DNA of 43,767 nt, taken from an uncultured Eubacteriales bacterium. Lineage in GTDB: Bacteria > Bacillota > Clostridia > Oscillospirales > Acutalibacteraceae. This document shows, piece after piece, positions 15,097 through 24,684 of the stretch. The translations under genes were made by a program, and so were the position numbers. The stretch spans positions 1 through 43,767 of the forward strand of contig ONJD01000004.1 of the NCBI GenBank assembly GCA_900317985.1, read 5' to 3'. Each line of letters opens with the position of its first letter. Positions within the stretch are counted from its first letter, which is position 1. The notes beneath the pieces were generated by a model, which was not told the origin of the DNA, did no database searches, and saw nothing but the letters and a program-made list of their open reading frames with translations.

Positions 15097-16317
15097 ATGA
15101 AGTTTTCCATGAGGGACCTGCTGGTCCACGCTGACAATCTCATGACTGACGATCTCTTCGCCGGCGGCCCCCGTGTTTCCGACGTGAATGGCTATACGTT
15201 GTTTCCCGGTTTTTTTGATGTGCATGTGCATTTCAGAGAGCCGGGTTTTTCTTATAAAGAGACCATCCTGACCGGCAGTCAGGCGGCGGCTCACGGCGGT
15301 TTCACCGGCGTCGCCACCATGCCGAACCTCGACCCGGTGCCCGACAGCCTCGAGCATCTGAAGGTCGAGCAGGACATCATCGACCGCGACGCCGTCATCG
15401 ACTGCTACCCCTACGCGTCCCTGACCGTCGGGGAACTGGGGGAGGAGATCGTCCCCATCGAGGAACTGGCGCCCCATGTCTTCGCCTTCTCGGACGACGG
15501 CAGAGGCATCCAGACCGCCGACATGATGTTGAAGCTCATGGAACGGGCGGCCGCCGTCGACAAGATCGTCTGCGCCCACTGCGAGATCAATAAATACTCG
15601 AACAAGGGCTACATCCACGCCGGCAACTACGCGCGGCTCCACGGCCACCGCGGCCAGGACCCGGAAAGCGAGATCGCCGAGATCCGCCGGGACATCATCC
15701 TCGCGGAACAGACCGGCTGCCGGTACCACGTGTGCCACTGCTCCGTCAAGGAGGGCCTCGACCTCGTCCGCAAGGCGAAGGAGAGAGGCGTCGACGTCTC
15801 CTGCGAGACCGGCCCCCATTACCTCGCCCTCGACGACAGCGAACTCATGGAGCAGGGCCGCTTCAAGATGAACCCGCCGCTGCGCTCGGCTGAAGACCGG
15901 GAAGCTCTGATCCAGGGCATCCAGGACGGGACCATCGACATGATCGCCACGGACCACGCGCCGCATTCCTTCGAAGAGAAGGACCAGGGCCTCGCGAACA
16001 GCGCGTTCGGCATCGTCGGCCTCGAGACCTCGTTCCCGATCTGCTACACGACCCTCGTCCGCACCGGACGCATCACCCTCGACCGCCTCGTCGAGATGAT
16101 GGCGATCAACCCGCGCGTCCGCTTCGGCATCCCGTTCCGCAAGAACGATTTCACGGTCTTCGACCTGAATGACAAATACATCGTCCATCCCGACGAATTC
16201 CTCTCCAAGGGAAGAGCGACCCCCTTCGAAAACTGGGAAGTCTACGGCCGCTGTCTCCTGACCGTCCACGACGGGGAGATCGTCTGGAAAGCTGATGACG
16301 TGGAGGTCACCGAATGA
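15097..16317 (+). CDS. pyrC: Dihydroorotase
   Basis: This zinc enzyme of the amidohydrolase family interconverts carbamoyl aspartate and dihydroorotate. The metal-binding motif DVHVHFREPG near residue 45 and the catalytic aspartate segment IATDHAPHS are clear. Other family segments are TMPNLDPVPDS, CAHCEINKYS and ETGPHYLAL. Its 406-residue length and FREPG motif place it with the class I (long) dihydroorotases. GAGGT lies 8 bases before ATG 15097. It is the first gene of the operon, and its stop overlaps the pyrK start by 4 bases (ATGA), giving tight translational coupling. Confidence 0.95.
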   Translation: MKFSMRDLLVHADNLMTDDLFAGGPRVSDVNGYTLFPGFFDVHVHFREPGFSYKETILTGSQAAAHGGFTGVATMPNLDPVPDSLEHLKVEQDIIDRDAVIDCYPYASLTVGELGEEIVPIEELAPHVFAFSDDGRGIQTADMMLKLMERAAAVDKIVCAHCEINKYSNKGYIHAGNYARLHGHRGQDPESEIAEIRRDIILAEQTGCRYHVCHCSVKEGLDLVRKAKERGVDVSCETGPHYLALDDSELMEQGRFKMNPPLRSAEDREALIQGIQDGTIDMIATDHAPHSFEEKDQGLANSAFGIVGLETSFPICYTTLVRTGRITLDRLVEMMAINPRVRFGIPFRKNDFTVFDLNDKYIVHPDEFLSKGRATPFENWEVYGRCLLTVHDGEIVWKADDVEVTE

Positions 16318-17060
16318 TCCAGAACACTTTCACGGTCTGCTCGAACCGGGCACTGACCGATTCTGTATACCGCATGGTGCTGGAGGGCCCGCTCGAGGGC
16401 GCCATCACCGCGCCGGGACAGTTCGTGAATCTGAAACTGCCCGGGTACTACCTGCGCCGTCCCATCTCGGTCTGTGACTGGACCGACGACACGCTGACCC
16501 TCATCTACAAGGTGGTGGGCCACGGGACCGAAGCCATGGCGGCCACTCCGGTCGGCGAGTCCTTCGACCTGCTGGCGGGCCTTGGCAACGGGTTCGACAC
16601 CTCGCTCTCGGGCGATACGCCTCTCCTCATCGGAGGCGGCGTCGGCATCCCGCCGCTCTACGGCCTCTGCAAAGCGCTCCTGGCGGAGGGGAAGACCCCC
16701 ACAGTCATCCTCGGGTTCAACACCGCGGAAGAGATCTTCCTGAAAGACGAATTCGAGGATCTGCTCGAAGGGACCGGCGGGAACGTCCTTGTGACCACCG
16801 TCGACGGCTCGGCCGGCACGAAAGGCTTCGTGACGGACGCCATGAAGGACCTTGACGGCTCGTTCTTCTACACCTGCGGCCCCTTGCCGATGTTCCGGGC
16901 CATCGAGTCCGTCGCGGCGACCTCGGGCCAGTACAGCTTCGAAGAACGGATGGGCTGCGGCTTCGGCGCCTGCATGGGCTGTTCCATCCAGACGAAGAAC
17001 GGAAACAAACGGGTCTGCAAAGACGGCCCGGTGCTGATGAGGGAGGAGATCATATGGTGA
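16314..17060 (+). CDS. pyrK: Dihydroorotate dehydrogenase electron transfer subunit
   Basis: PyrK carries FAD and a 2Fe-2S cluster and passes electrons from dihydroorotate, via PyrD-B, to NAD. The flavin-binding segment is RRPISVCDW and the NAD-binding glycine loop is IGGGVGIPPLYGL. The C-terminal cluster cysteines lie in ERMGCGFGACMGCSI and the downstream RVCKDGPV, the standard C-x4-C-x2-C...C array. The length of 248 residues is typical. It overlaps pyrC by 4 bases and pyrD by 7, as expected for subunits made in fixed ratio. Confidence 0.96.
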   Translation: MIQNTFTVCSNRALTDSVYRMVLEGPLEGAITAPGQFVNLKLPGYYLRRPISVCDWTDDTLTLIYKVVGHGTEAMAATPVGESFDLLAGLGNGFDTSLSGDTPLLIGGGVGIPPLYGLCKALLAEGKTPTVILGFNTAEEIFLKDEFEDLLEGTGGNVLVTTVDGSAGTKGFVTDAMKDLDGSFFYTCGPLPMFRAIESVAATSGQYSFEERMGCGFGACMGCSIQTKNGNKRVCKDGPVLMREEIIW

Positions 17061-17965
17061 ACACGAAAGTGACTCTCTCCGGCCTCGAACTGGACAATCC
17101 GGTCATCCCGGCCAGCGGTACCTTCGGCTTCGGTTACGAGTTCGCGGACCTTTACGATATCGACTGCCTCGGCAGCATCGCGCTCAAGGGCACGACGCGG
17201 GAACCGCGGTTCGGGAACCCCACACCGCGGATCGCCGAATGCACCGAGGGCCTCATCAACTCGGTCGGGCTGCAGAACCCGGGGGTCGACAAAGTCATCT
17301 CGGAGGAACTGCCGAAGCTCGCGAAAGTGTTCCACAAACCGGCCATCGCCAACATCTCCGGCTTCTCGGTCGAAGACTACGTGGTGGCCTGTGAGAAACT
17401 CGACAAAGAAGACCAGATCGGGCTTCTGGAGGTCAACATCAGCTGTCCCAACGTGCACAACGGCGGCATGTCCTTCGGGACCGACCCGAACAGCGCGGCG
17501 GAAGTGACCAGAGCGGTCAAGGCAGTGACCACCAAACCCGTTTACATGAAGCTGAGCCCCAATGTCACCGACATCGCGGAGATCGCCTGTGCCTGCAAAG
17601 AGGCGGGCGCCGACGGCATCAGCCTCATCAATACCCTTATGGGGATGCGGATCTCCCTCTCGACGAAGAGACCCGTCATCGCCAACAAAATGGGCGGCTT
17701 TTCCGGCCCCGCCATCTTCCCGGTGGCGGTCCGCATGGTCTGGCAGGTCTATGAGGCCGCCGGACTGCCCATCATCGGAATGGGCGGGGTACAGAGCGCG
17801 GAAGACGTTCTGGAACTCATGCTGGCCGGCGCCACGGCCGTCGAAGTGGGCGCGGCGAACCTGGTCGACCCGCTGGCCTCGAAAAAGATCATCGAGGACC
17901 TGCCGGCCGCCATGGAACGCTACGGGTTCACGAGCCTGACAGACATCATAGGAGGAGCACACTAA
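17054..17965 (+). CDS. pyrD: Dihydroorotate dehydrogenase B, catalytic subunit
   Basis: This FMN enzyme oxidises dihydroorotate to orotate as the catalytic half of the PyrD-PyrK class 1B complex. Motifs include NPVIPASGTFGFG, ALKGTTREPRFGNPTPR, VNISCPNVHNGG with the class 1B catalytic cysteine, and MKLSPNVTDI. The C-terminal FMN-phosphate loop is PIIGMGGVQSAEDVLE. The length of 303 residues is normal. AGGAG precedes ATG 17054 inside pyrK. The stop codon shares one base with the pyrF start. Confidence 0.96.
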   Translation: MVNTKVTLSGLELDNPVIPASGTFGFGYEFADLYDIDCLGSIALKGTTREPRFGNPTPRIAECTEGLINSVGLQNPGVDKVISEELPKLAKVFHKPAIANISGFSVEDYVVACEKLDKEDQIGLLEVNISCPNVHNGGMSFGTDPNSAAEVTRAVKAVTTKPVYMKLSPNVTDIAEIACACKEAGADGISLINTLMGMRISLSTKRPVIANKMGGFSGPAIFPVAVRMVWQVYEAAGLPIIGMGGVQSAEDVLELMLAGATAVEVGAANLVDPLASKKIIEDLPAAMERYGFTSLTDIIGGAH

Positions 17966-18660
17966 TGGGAAAAGACGTCATCATCGCCTGTGACTTCGCG
18001 GGCAGAGAACAGACCATCCGGTTCCTGGAGCAGTTCGGGGAAGAACGGCCCTTCGTCAAAATCGGTATGGAACTGTTCTACGCGGCGGGTCCGGACATCG
18101 TCAAAGAACTGAAAAACCGTGGCCACAAGGTCTTCCTCGACCTGAAGCTCCACGATATCCCGAACACCGTCGGCAAGACGATGCGTGTTCTGTCCACCCT
18201 CGGCGCCGACATCGTGAACCTGCACGCGGCAGGGACACGCGCCATGATGGAAGCCGCCATGGACGGCGTCACCCGCCCGGACGGCAGCCGTCCGCTGGTC
18301 ATCGCCGTCACGCAGCTGACCTCCACCTCGGAAGAACGCATGCGGAGTGAGCTCCTCATCGACGCCGGCATGCAGGAGACCGTCCTGCACTACGCCGAGA
18401 ACGCCAGAGACGCCGGGCTCGACGGAGTCGTCTGCTCTCCGCTGGAGGCGGAGGCCATCCATCAGCGCTGCGGCGAGATGTTCCTGACCGTCACGCCGGG
18501 AATCCGGTTCGCGGACGGCGAGGTCGGGGACCAGGTCCGGATCATGACGCCGGACAAAGCAAAAGCCAATTCCGACTACATCGTGGTCGGGCGTCCCATC
18601 ACCGCCGCGGAAGACCCGGTGGCTGCCTGGAGACGCTGTGTCCGCGAATTCGTCGACTGA
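17965..18660 (+). CDS. pyrF: Orotidine 5'-phosphate decarboxylase
   Basis: PyrF catalyses the last step to UMP. The catalytic Lys-Asp network is in FLDLKLHDIPNTV, and the phosphate-binding end is DYIVVGRPITAAEDP. VTPGIRF, the family loop before the phosphate gripper, is also present. The length of 231 residues matches the short bacterial form. GGAGGAG sits just before ATG 17965, which overlaps the pyrD stop by one base. Confidence 0.96.
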   Translation: MGKDVIIACDFAGREQTIRFLEQFGEERPFVKIGMELFYAAGPDIVKELKNRGHKVFLDLKLHDIPNTVGKTMRVLSTLGADIVNLHAAGTRAMMEAAMDGVTRPDGSRPLVIAVTQLTSTSEERMRSELLIDAGMQETVLHYAENARDAGLDGVVCSPLEAEAIHQRCGEMFLTVTPGIRFADGEVGDQVRIMTPDKAKANSDYIVVGRPITAAEDPVAAWRRCVREFVD

Positions 18661-18681
18661 TCACCAAGGAGGACCTGAACG

Positions 18682-19320
18682 ATGAGCAAACAGATCGCAA
18701 AAGACCTGCTGAGTATCCGCGCGGTGTTCCTGAGACCGGACGACCCCTTCACCTGGGCCTCCGGTATCAAGAGCCCCATCTACTGTGACAACCGCCTGGT
18801 CCTGTCCGACCACAGGGTCCGCACCGATGTGGAGACAGGTCTCATGAACGTCATAAAAGAGAATTATCCTGAGGCGGAAGTCCTGATGGGTACTTCCACC
18901 GCCGGCATCGCCCACGCGGCGATCGTCGCCCAGATGATGGAACTCCCGATGGGATATGTCCGCGGCGGCAACAAAGACCACGGCAGACAGAACCGCATCG
19001 AGGGCAGACTGGACGCCGGCCAGAAGGTCGTCGTCGTGGAAGACCTCATCTCCACCGGCGGCAGCGTCATCGAAGTCGTCGACGCCCTGAGAGAAGCCGG
19101 TGCCGACGTCCTCGGCATCGTCAGCATCTTCACCTACGGCATGCAGAAATCCGTCGACCGCCTCGCCGCGGCCAACGTGAAGAACGTCAGCCTGACCAAC
19201 CTCGACACGCTCATCGAAGCGGCTGTCGAAGAGAAATACATCCAACCGGGCGACGCGGACCGCATCCGCAAGTTCCGCGATGACCCGTCGGATGAGAGCT
19301 GGATCGGAGGGAACAACTGA
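18682..19320 (+). CDS. pyrE: Orotate phosphoribosyltransferase
   Basis: PyrE attaches orotate to PRPP to give OMP. The PRPP-binding motif [20 protein letters not shown] is clear. So is the N-terminal segment [16 protein letters not shown], which contacts orotate. The flexible-loop sequence [15 protein letters not shown] supplies the catalytic lysine. The length of 212 residues is normal. AAGGAGG precedes ATG 18682. The gene sits 21 bases after pyrF and 1 base before pyrB. Confidence 0.96.
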   Translation: MSKQIAKDLLSIRAVFLRPDDPFTWASGIKSPIYCDNRLVLSDHRVRTDVETGLMNVIKENYPEAEVLMGTSTAGIAHAAIVAQMMELPMGYVRGGNKDHGRQNRIEGRLDAGQKVVVVEDLISTGGSVIEVVDALREAGADVLGIVSIFTYGMQKSVDRLAAANVKNVSLTNLDTLIEAAVEEKYIQPGDADRIRKFRDDPSDESWIGGNN

Positions 19321-19321
19321 G

Positions 19322-20239
19322 ATGACCAAAGACCTGATCGACATCCTGCAGATCTCCCGGGAAGAGATCGATGAGCTCATCGCCAAAGCGGGCGACATCA
19401 TCGAGCACCCGGACGTCTATGCGCACAAATGCGAGGGCAAGAAGCTGGCCACTCTGTTCTATGAGGCCTCGACCCGCACCCGCCTCAGCTTCGAGTCCGC
19501 CATGATCGAACTCGGCGGCAGCGTCATCGGGTTCTCCTCGGCGACGGACAGTTCCGTCTCAAAGGGGGAGAGCGTAGCCGATACCGCGCGGACCGTCGAA
19601 TGCTTCGCCGACATCATCGCGATGCGTCATCCGAAAGAGGGCGCACCGTACGTCGCGGCGGACAACGTTGCCATCCCGGTCATCAACGCCGGGGACGGCG
19701 GGCACAACCACCCGACCCAGACCCTGACCGACCTTCTGACGATCTCCCGCGAAAAGGGCCGCCTCGACAACCTCGTCATCGGCTGCTGCGGAGACCTCAA
19801 GTTCGGCCGGACGGTCCACTCTCTGATCGCCGCCATGTCCCGGTACGAGAACGTCAAATTCGTTCTCATCTCTCCGGAGGAACTGAAGATCCCGGAGCAT
19901 GTCCGCACCGAGATCCTCGACAAGGGCCACATCGATTACGAAGAGACGGACTCCCTCGAGAACGCCATGCCGAACCTCGATGTCCTCTACATGACCCGTG
20001 TCCAGAGAGAGCGCTTCTTCAATGAGGCCGATTACCTGCGCCTGAAAGATACTTACATCCTGACGCCGGACAAACTGACCTACGCCAAGTACGACCTGTC
20101 CATCCTGCATCCGCTGCCCCGTGTCAATGAGATCTCCGTCGAGATCGACAAGGACCCGCGCGCCTGCTACTTCAAACAGGTCCGTTACGGGAAATACATC
20201 CGCATGGCCCTCATGCTGAAACTTCTGGAGGTGGACTGA
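19322..20239 (+). CDS. pyrB: Aspartate carbamoyltransferase catalytic subunit
   Basis: PyrB makes carbamoyl aspartate, the first committed pyrimidine step. The carbamoyl-phosphate loop is [15 protein letters not shown], and KGES supplies the neighbouring-subunit lysine of the 80s loop. [17 protein letters not shown] and [11 protein letters not shown] complete the active site. The frame opens at 19280 inside pyrE, but GGAGGG before ATG 19322 fixes the start, giving 305 residues. It is followed after one base by pyrI, so the enzyme is the allosteric two-subunit type. Confidence 0.97.
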   Translation: MTKDLIDILQISREEIDELIAKAGDIIEHPDVYAHKCEGKKLATLFYEASTRTRLSFESAMIELGGSVIGFSSATDSSVSKGESVADTARTVECFADIIAMRHPKEGAPYVAADNVAIPVINAGDGGHNHPTQTLTDLLTISREKGRLDNLVIGCCGDLKFGRTVHSLIAAMSRYENVKFVLISPEELKIPEHVRTEILDKGHIDYEETDSLENAMPNLDVLYMTRVQRERFFNEADYLRLKDTYILTPDKLTYAKYDLSILHPLPRVNEISVEIDKDPRACYFKQVRYGKYIRMALMLKLLEVD

Positions 20240-20240
20240 C

Positions 20241-20669
20241 ATGATCATAGGTACTATCGTAGACGGTCTCGTGATCGATCATATCCCCGCCGGAAGGGGG
20301 ATGGAACTGTACCACTACCTGCGGCTCGACCGCCTGCAGTGTGAGGTCGCCATCATCAAGAACGCCACCAGCCAGAAGCTGGGCAGAAAAGACATCATCA
20401 AGATCGGTGAAGTCATCGACCTCGACCAGGACATCCTCGGGTTCATCAGCCCGAAGATCACGGTCAGTGTCATTCGCAATGGAGAGAAAGTCGGTAAAAT
20501 GCACCCGGAACTGCCCGAGAAGATCTCGGACGTCATCCGCTGCAAGAACCCCCGCTGCATCACGTCGACCGAGCAGGAACTGCGTCAGGTATTCAAGCTG
20601 ACTGACCGGGAGACTGCGACGTACCGGTGCATCTACTGTGACACCAAGGCACCGAAGCAGAAATTCTAA
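20241..20669 (+). CDS. pyrI: Aspartate carbamoyltransferase regulatory subunit
   Basis: PyrI binds nucleotide effectors (CTP, ATP) in its N-terminal domain and holds the catalytic trimers through a C-terminal zinc domain. The zinc cysteines are CKNPRC and, further on, CIYC. The N-terminal segment IDHIPAGRG resembles the effector-binding start of E. coli PyrI. The length of 142 residues is close to the usual 150. CTGGAGGTGG in the end of pyrB is its ribosome site. With no attenuator in the operon leader, feedback through PyrI may be an important control here; that is inference. Confidence 0.95.
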   Translation: MIIGTIVDGLVIDHIPAGRGMELYHYLRLDRLQCEVAIIKNATSQKLGRKDIIKIGEVIDLDQDILGFISPKITVSVIRNGEKVGKMHPELPEKISDVIRCKNPRCITSTEQELRQVFKLTDRETATYRCIYCDTKAPKQKF

Positions 20670-20683
20670 GGAGGAATCCTTCA

Positions 20684-23600
20684 TTGCTTGAAGTCAGAAA
20701 CATCAGCAAGACCTATGTGACGGGCGAACTGACTCAGGTCGCCCTCGACAACGTCTCCCTGACTCTGAGAGACAACGAATTCGTAGCCATCCTGGGCCCC
20801 AGCGGTTCCGGGAAGACGACGTTATTGAACGTCATCGGCGGACTCGACCGGTATGATTCCGGCGACCTCGTCATCGACGGTGTCTCGACCAAAGAATACA
20901 AAGACAAAGACTGGGACTCCTACCGCAACCACACGGTCGGTTTCGTGTTCCAGAACTACAATCTCATCGCGCACCAGAGCGTCCTCAGCAACGTGGAACT
21001 CGCTCTGACCATCTCCGATGTCCCGGCGTCCGAGCGGAAGGCCAGGGCAAAGGAGGCGCTCGAGAAAGTCGGTCTCGGCGATCAGATCCACAAGAAGCCG
21101 AACCAGCTCTCCGGCGGTCAGATGCAGCGCGTCGCCATCGCCAGGGCCCTGGTCAACGACCCCGACATCATCCTGGCGGACGAGCCCACCGGCGCTCTCG
21201 ACTCGAAGACCTCGGTCCAGATCATGGACCTTCTGAAAGAGGTGGCCGAAGACCGTCTCGTCATCATGGTCACCCATAACCCGGACCTCGCCAATACGTA
21301 CGCGACCCGGATCATCAACCTGAAAGACGGGCAGATCGTCTCGGACTCCAAACCGGTCGAGGCCGGGGAACAGGAGACCGTCCACGAGAAGCCGCCGAAG
21401 ACCAGTCTCGGGTTTCTGACAGCGCTCAGCCTGTCCATCAACAACCTGATGACCAAAAAGGGCCGGACGTTCCTGACCGCTTTCGCGGGTTCCGTCGGCA
21501 TCATCGGCATCGCGCTCATCCTGGCGCTCTCGAATGGTGTCAACGACTACATCCGCGGCATCGAGGGACAGATGCTCGGGTCCTATCCCGTCCAGCTGAC
21601 CGAGTCTTCGTTCGACCTCGAAAGTGTCATGAACACCGATGAAGGAAGCGGAGGCCTGTTCGGCAGCAGTTCTTCGTCTTCGGAGAAAGAAAAGGACAGC
21701 AATGACCGTCCGTCATGGACCACACCAAAAGAGGACCCGTCCAAAGAAGACGGCTTTGAATCCTACAACATGGTCGCCGGTTCTCTCAGTGCCACGGGAG
21801 AACTCCTGAAGACCAACGACCTCAAGACCTTCAAACAGTATCTGGATGCCAATATGGGCAAACTGAAGGGCGACGTCACGGCAGTCGAGTACAACTACGA
21901 TCTGACTCCGCAGATCTTCCGGAAGGACAAAAAGAACGGGCTCGTCAAAGTCAGCCCGGCCTCTCTGTCCGTCCAGGACGTGACCGGTGTCGACTACTCT
22001 GAACTGTTCGGCGACTTCGGCTCGAACTTCGGCGGTCTGTCCTCCACCTGGACCCAGATCGTCTCGAACCGGGAACTGCGGGAACAGCAGTTCGAACTGG
22101 TCGAAGGCGAGTGGCCCTCTTCCAAAAATGAAGTGGCCCTCATCCTGAATTCGAACAACCACGTCTCCGACTATGTCCTCTACACCATCGGCATGCTCGA
22201 CATCAGCGACATGAACAAGATGGTGGAAAAGGCCAAGAAGGGCAAAAAGATCGAAGACGAGACGCACAAGTTCGACTACAAGGACGCGATCGGCCTCAAG
22301 TTCCGCGCCTTCGCGCCGGCCGAACTCTACCGTAAGTCCGGGGACGTCTATGTCGACAAGTCCGAAGACTCCAAGTACGTCTCCTCGAAACTGAAAGACG
22401 GAGTCGAACTGACCATCACCTGCGTCCTGCGGGCAGATGAGGACTCCAATGTCAGCAGCGGGGTCGGATACGACGCCGCCCTGACGAGCTACCTTATGGA
22501 TGCCACCGCGGAGACCGGTGTCGTGAAAGCGCAGCTCGGCAACAAAAAAGTCAATGTCCTGACCGGCAAGAAGTTCTCGGAAGAACAGAAGGCCTCGCAG
22601 GAAAACAATATCCTCTTCTCCCAGGGCATGTTCCCGACAGGCATGGCGCTCGTCAACGAGACGCCTTCCGTCGAGCCGCTCGGCTTCTATCAGAACGATG
22701 TGAACCCCACGGACGTGGCGTTCCTTCTGCCGGACAACGCGCCCGGCGCCAAACTCGTCACAGACGTCGAGGACTTCCTGCTCCAGACGCTCACTGACCT
22801 GTTCCTGAAACTGTTCCAGGACCTCGTCCCGAAGGACATGGTCGGGAAACTCGTCCAGCGCTATCTCGACAGTCTGACCGACGAGCAGAAGGCGCAGATC
22901 GCCCAGCAGTTCATGGGCAGCTTCACGCAGGCGGACCTCGAACAGCTGGTCAAAGACTATGCCTCTCAGATGAGCGAAGAGGATATGGCGGCCCTCATCC
23001 AGCAGGCCATGGGTTCCCTCAGCCAGAAAGACATCGAGAACATGGTCCGGGCATATGTCGGCAGCATGTCCGAGCAGGATATCCAGAACATGATCGCCGC
23101 AGCCATGGGCGATATGTCGGAAGAAGACCTCGCGCGGATGGTGCAGAACTATCTCGGCTCCATGGACCAGGCGCAGATCCAGAAGATGCTGCAGGATTAC
23201 ATCATGCAGAACCAGGACATGATCGCCGAAGCCATCCGGAGCATGATGAGCGAGGAGGACCTCGAGGCTCTGGTGGCCCAGTTCACCGGCGCCAGTGTCA
23301 ACACCTATGACGCCGTTCTCCAGAAGCTCGGATATACCACGAAAGACGAACCCTCCATGATCTCCATCTATCCCTCCAACTTTGAAGGGAAGGAGGCCAT
23401 CGTCCAATTCATCGACGATTACAACGCGCAGATCAAAGATGACTCCGAAAAGGTGACTTACACTGACCTCATCGCGACGGTCACCTCGTCCATCACGAAG
23501 ATCGTCGACACCATCAGCTATGTCCTGATCGCGTTCGTCGCCATCTCCCTGATCGTCTCGAGCATCATGATCGCGATCATCACCTACATCTCTGTCCTGG

Positions 23601-23914
23601 AACGGACCAAAGAGATCGGTGTTCTCCGCGCGATCGGTTCTTCCAAGAACGATATCTCGAAGATCTTCAACGCCGAGACCTTCATCGAAGGCCTGTTCTC
23701 CGGCATCCTCGGCATTGTGGTCACGATGCTGCTGTGTATCCCGGCCAACGCCATCGCGCGACAACACGTGGACATCGACCGGGTCGCGCACCTGCCGCTC
23801 CGGTATGCGTTCGTGCTCATCCTCATCAGTGTGTTCCTGACGTTCATCGCCGGATTCATCCCGTCGCGGATCGCCGCCAAGAAAGATCCGGTCGCCGCGC
23901 TCCGCAGCGAGTGA
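20684..23914 (+). CDS. Fused ABC transporter (ATPase plus FtsX/MacB-type permease) with repetitive outer domain
   Basis: One 1076-residue chain joins an ATPase to a MacB/FtsX-like permease. The ATPase has Walker A GPSGSGKTT near residue 38, signature LSGGQMQR near 142 and Walker B IILADEPTG near 162. The first membrane helix is at about 261-285. A large extracytoplasmic domain runs to about residue 940, and three helices follow at about 945-972, 1001-1024 and 1040-1065. Residues about 735-870 hold roughly six tandem units of about 20 residues with consensus close to MSEEDLxxMVQxYxGS. The start is TTG 20684, supported by AGGAGGAAT. It follows pyrI by 14 bases without a terminator. MacB-type proteins usually transmit mechanical force rather than move a substrate through the membrane; the cargo here is unknown. 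Confidence 0.88.
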   Translation: MLEVRNISKTYVTGELTQVALDNVSLTLRDNEFVAILGPSGSGKTTLLNVIGGLDRYDSGDLVIDGVSTKEYKDKDWDSYRNHTVGFVFQNYNLIAHQSVLSNVELALTISDVPASERKARAKEALEKVGLGDQIHKKPNQLSGGQMQRVAIARALVNDPDIILADEPTGALDSKTSVQIMDLLKEVAEDRLVIMVTHNPDLANTYATRIINLKDGQIVSDSKPVEAGEQETVHEKPPKTSLGFLTALSLSINNLMTKKGRTFLTAFAGSVGIIGIALILALSNGVNDYIRGIEGQMLGSYPVQLTESSFDLESVMNTDEGSGGLFGSSSSSSEKEKDSNDRPSWTTPKEDPSKEDGFESYNMVAGSLSATGELLKTNDLKTFKQYLDANMGKLKGDVTAVEYNYDLTPQIFRKDKKNGLVKVSPASLSVQDVTGVDYSELFGDFGSNFGGLSSTWTQIVSNRELREQQFELVEGEWPSSKNEVALILNSNNHVSDYVLYTIGMLDISDMNKMVEKAKKGKKIEDETHKFDYKDAIGLKFRAFAPAELYRKSGDVYVDKSEDSKYVSSKLKDGVELTITCVLRADEDSNVSSGVGYDAALTSYLMDATAETGVVKAQLGNKKVNVLTGKKFSEEQKASQENNILFSQGMFPTGMALVNETPSVEPLGFYQNDVNPTDVAFLLPDNAPGAKLVTDVEDFLLQTLTDLFLKLFQDLVPKDMVGKLVQRYLDSLTDEQKAQIAQQFMGSFTQADLEQLVKDYASQMSEEDMAALIQQAMGSLSQKDIENMVRAYVGSMSEQDIQNMIAAAMGDMSEEDLARMVQNYLGSMDQAQIQKMLQDYIMQNQDMIAEAIRSMMSEEDLEALVAQFTGASVNTYDAVLQKLGYTTKDEPSMISIYPSNFEGKEAIVQFIDDYNAQIKDDSEKVTYTDLIATVTSSITKIVDTISYVLIAFVAISLIVSSIMIAIITYISVLERTKEIGVLRAIGSSKNDISKIFNAETFIEGLFSGILGIVVTMLLCIPANAIARQHVDIDRVAHLPLRYAFVLILISVFLTFIAGFIPSRIAAKKDPVAALRSE

Positions 23915-24061
23915 TCGTCTTGCCCGGCACATGATCATTTGTACAAAGTGAAAAATGTGTCAAAAATTTGTCATAAACTTATGGAATCAAATGCTTTTGT
24001 GTGCTAAACTTTCTCTTGAGTTGTTTAACATTTGAGCACAAGAATAACGGAGGTTACGGGA

Positions 24062-24622
24062 ATGGCACAGAAAACCGAAAAAGCCATTGCGGATGCGCTG
24101 AAGAAGCTGCTTGCGAAGAGACCCCTCAGCAAGATCACCATCAGTGATATTGCGAATGAATGCGGCATCAATCGCATGACCTTCTACTACCACTATCGCG
24201 ATGTATATGACCTGATCAAAACGATCGCCGACGAGGACCTGAAAGGCGCTCTCGAAGGAAACCGGACGCTGGCCGACTGGCAGGAAGGTGTCCTCAAACT
24301 GATGACGGTCGTGAAAAAAGACAAGGCATTTTACACGAACCTCTACCATTCGGTGGAACGGGACAGAACGACCGACTACGTCTATGACCTCATCTCCGAG
24401 CTGTTGAAGGAAGGGGTCGATCAGCTCCCGTCAACGGTCCGCGCTCCCGAAGCGGACATCCAGTTCATCGTCGATTTCTATGCGTATGCTTTTGTCGGAC
24501 TCCTTCTCCAGTGGGTCCGAAGAGGGATGCAGGAGGAACCGGCTGTACTGGTCGAGCGGATGGGCAAACTCGGGAAGGGCGGCCTCGGAAGAGGTGTCGA
24601 AGCGTTCTCTGACAGATGCTGA
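24062..24622 (+). CDS. TetR-family regulator, DhaS-like
   Basis: The N-terminal helix-turn-helix is in KITISDIANECGINRMTFYYHY, the typical TetR recognition helix ending. The C-terminal half, including FYTNLYHSVERD and FYAYAFVGLLLQWVRRGM, resembles the DhaS/TetR_C group found in many Firmicutes. The ligand is unknown. The frame opens upstream at 24032, but GGAGG (about 24049-24053) supports ATG 24062, giving 186 residues. The 147-base gap after the transporter gene is AT-rich. It contains an imperfect inverted repeat (TGTGCT near 24000-24005 and AGCACA at 24035-24040) that could be an operator. The transporter is a plausible but unproven target. Confidence 0.86.
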   Translation: MAQKTEKAIADALKKLLAKRPLSKITISDIANECGINRMTFYYHYRDVYDLIKTIADEDLKGALEGNRTLADWQEGVLKLMTVVKKDKAFYTNLYHSVERDRTTDYVYDLISELLKEGVDQLPSTVRAPEADIQFIVDFYAYAFVGLLLQWVRRGMQEEPAVLVERMGKLGKGGLGRGVEAFSDRC

Positions 24623-24649
24623 CGGCCCGTCTTTCCAAATGTTTCATTC

Positions 24650-24678
24650 TTTTTATCATTCCAAAAAGCTTGTATATT
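24650..24678 (+). promoter_or_regulatory. Possible promoter of the three-hairpin RNA
   Basis: TATATT (24673-24678), preceded by TG two bases upstream, is an acceptable extended -10 box. The hexamer 17 bp upstream (TTTTTA, 24650-24655) is poor. Transcription would start near 24685. Confidence 0.33.
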
Positions 24679-24684
24679 CCAATC

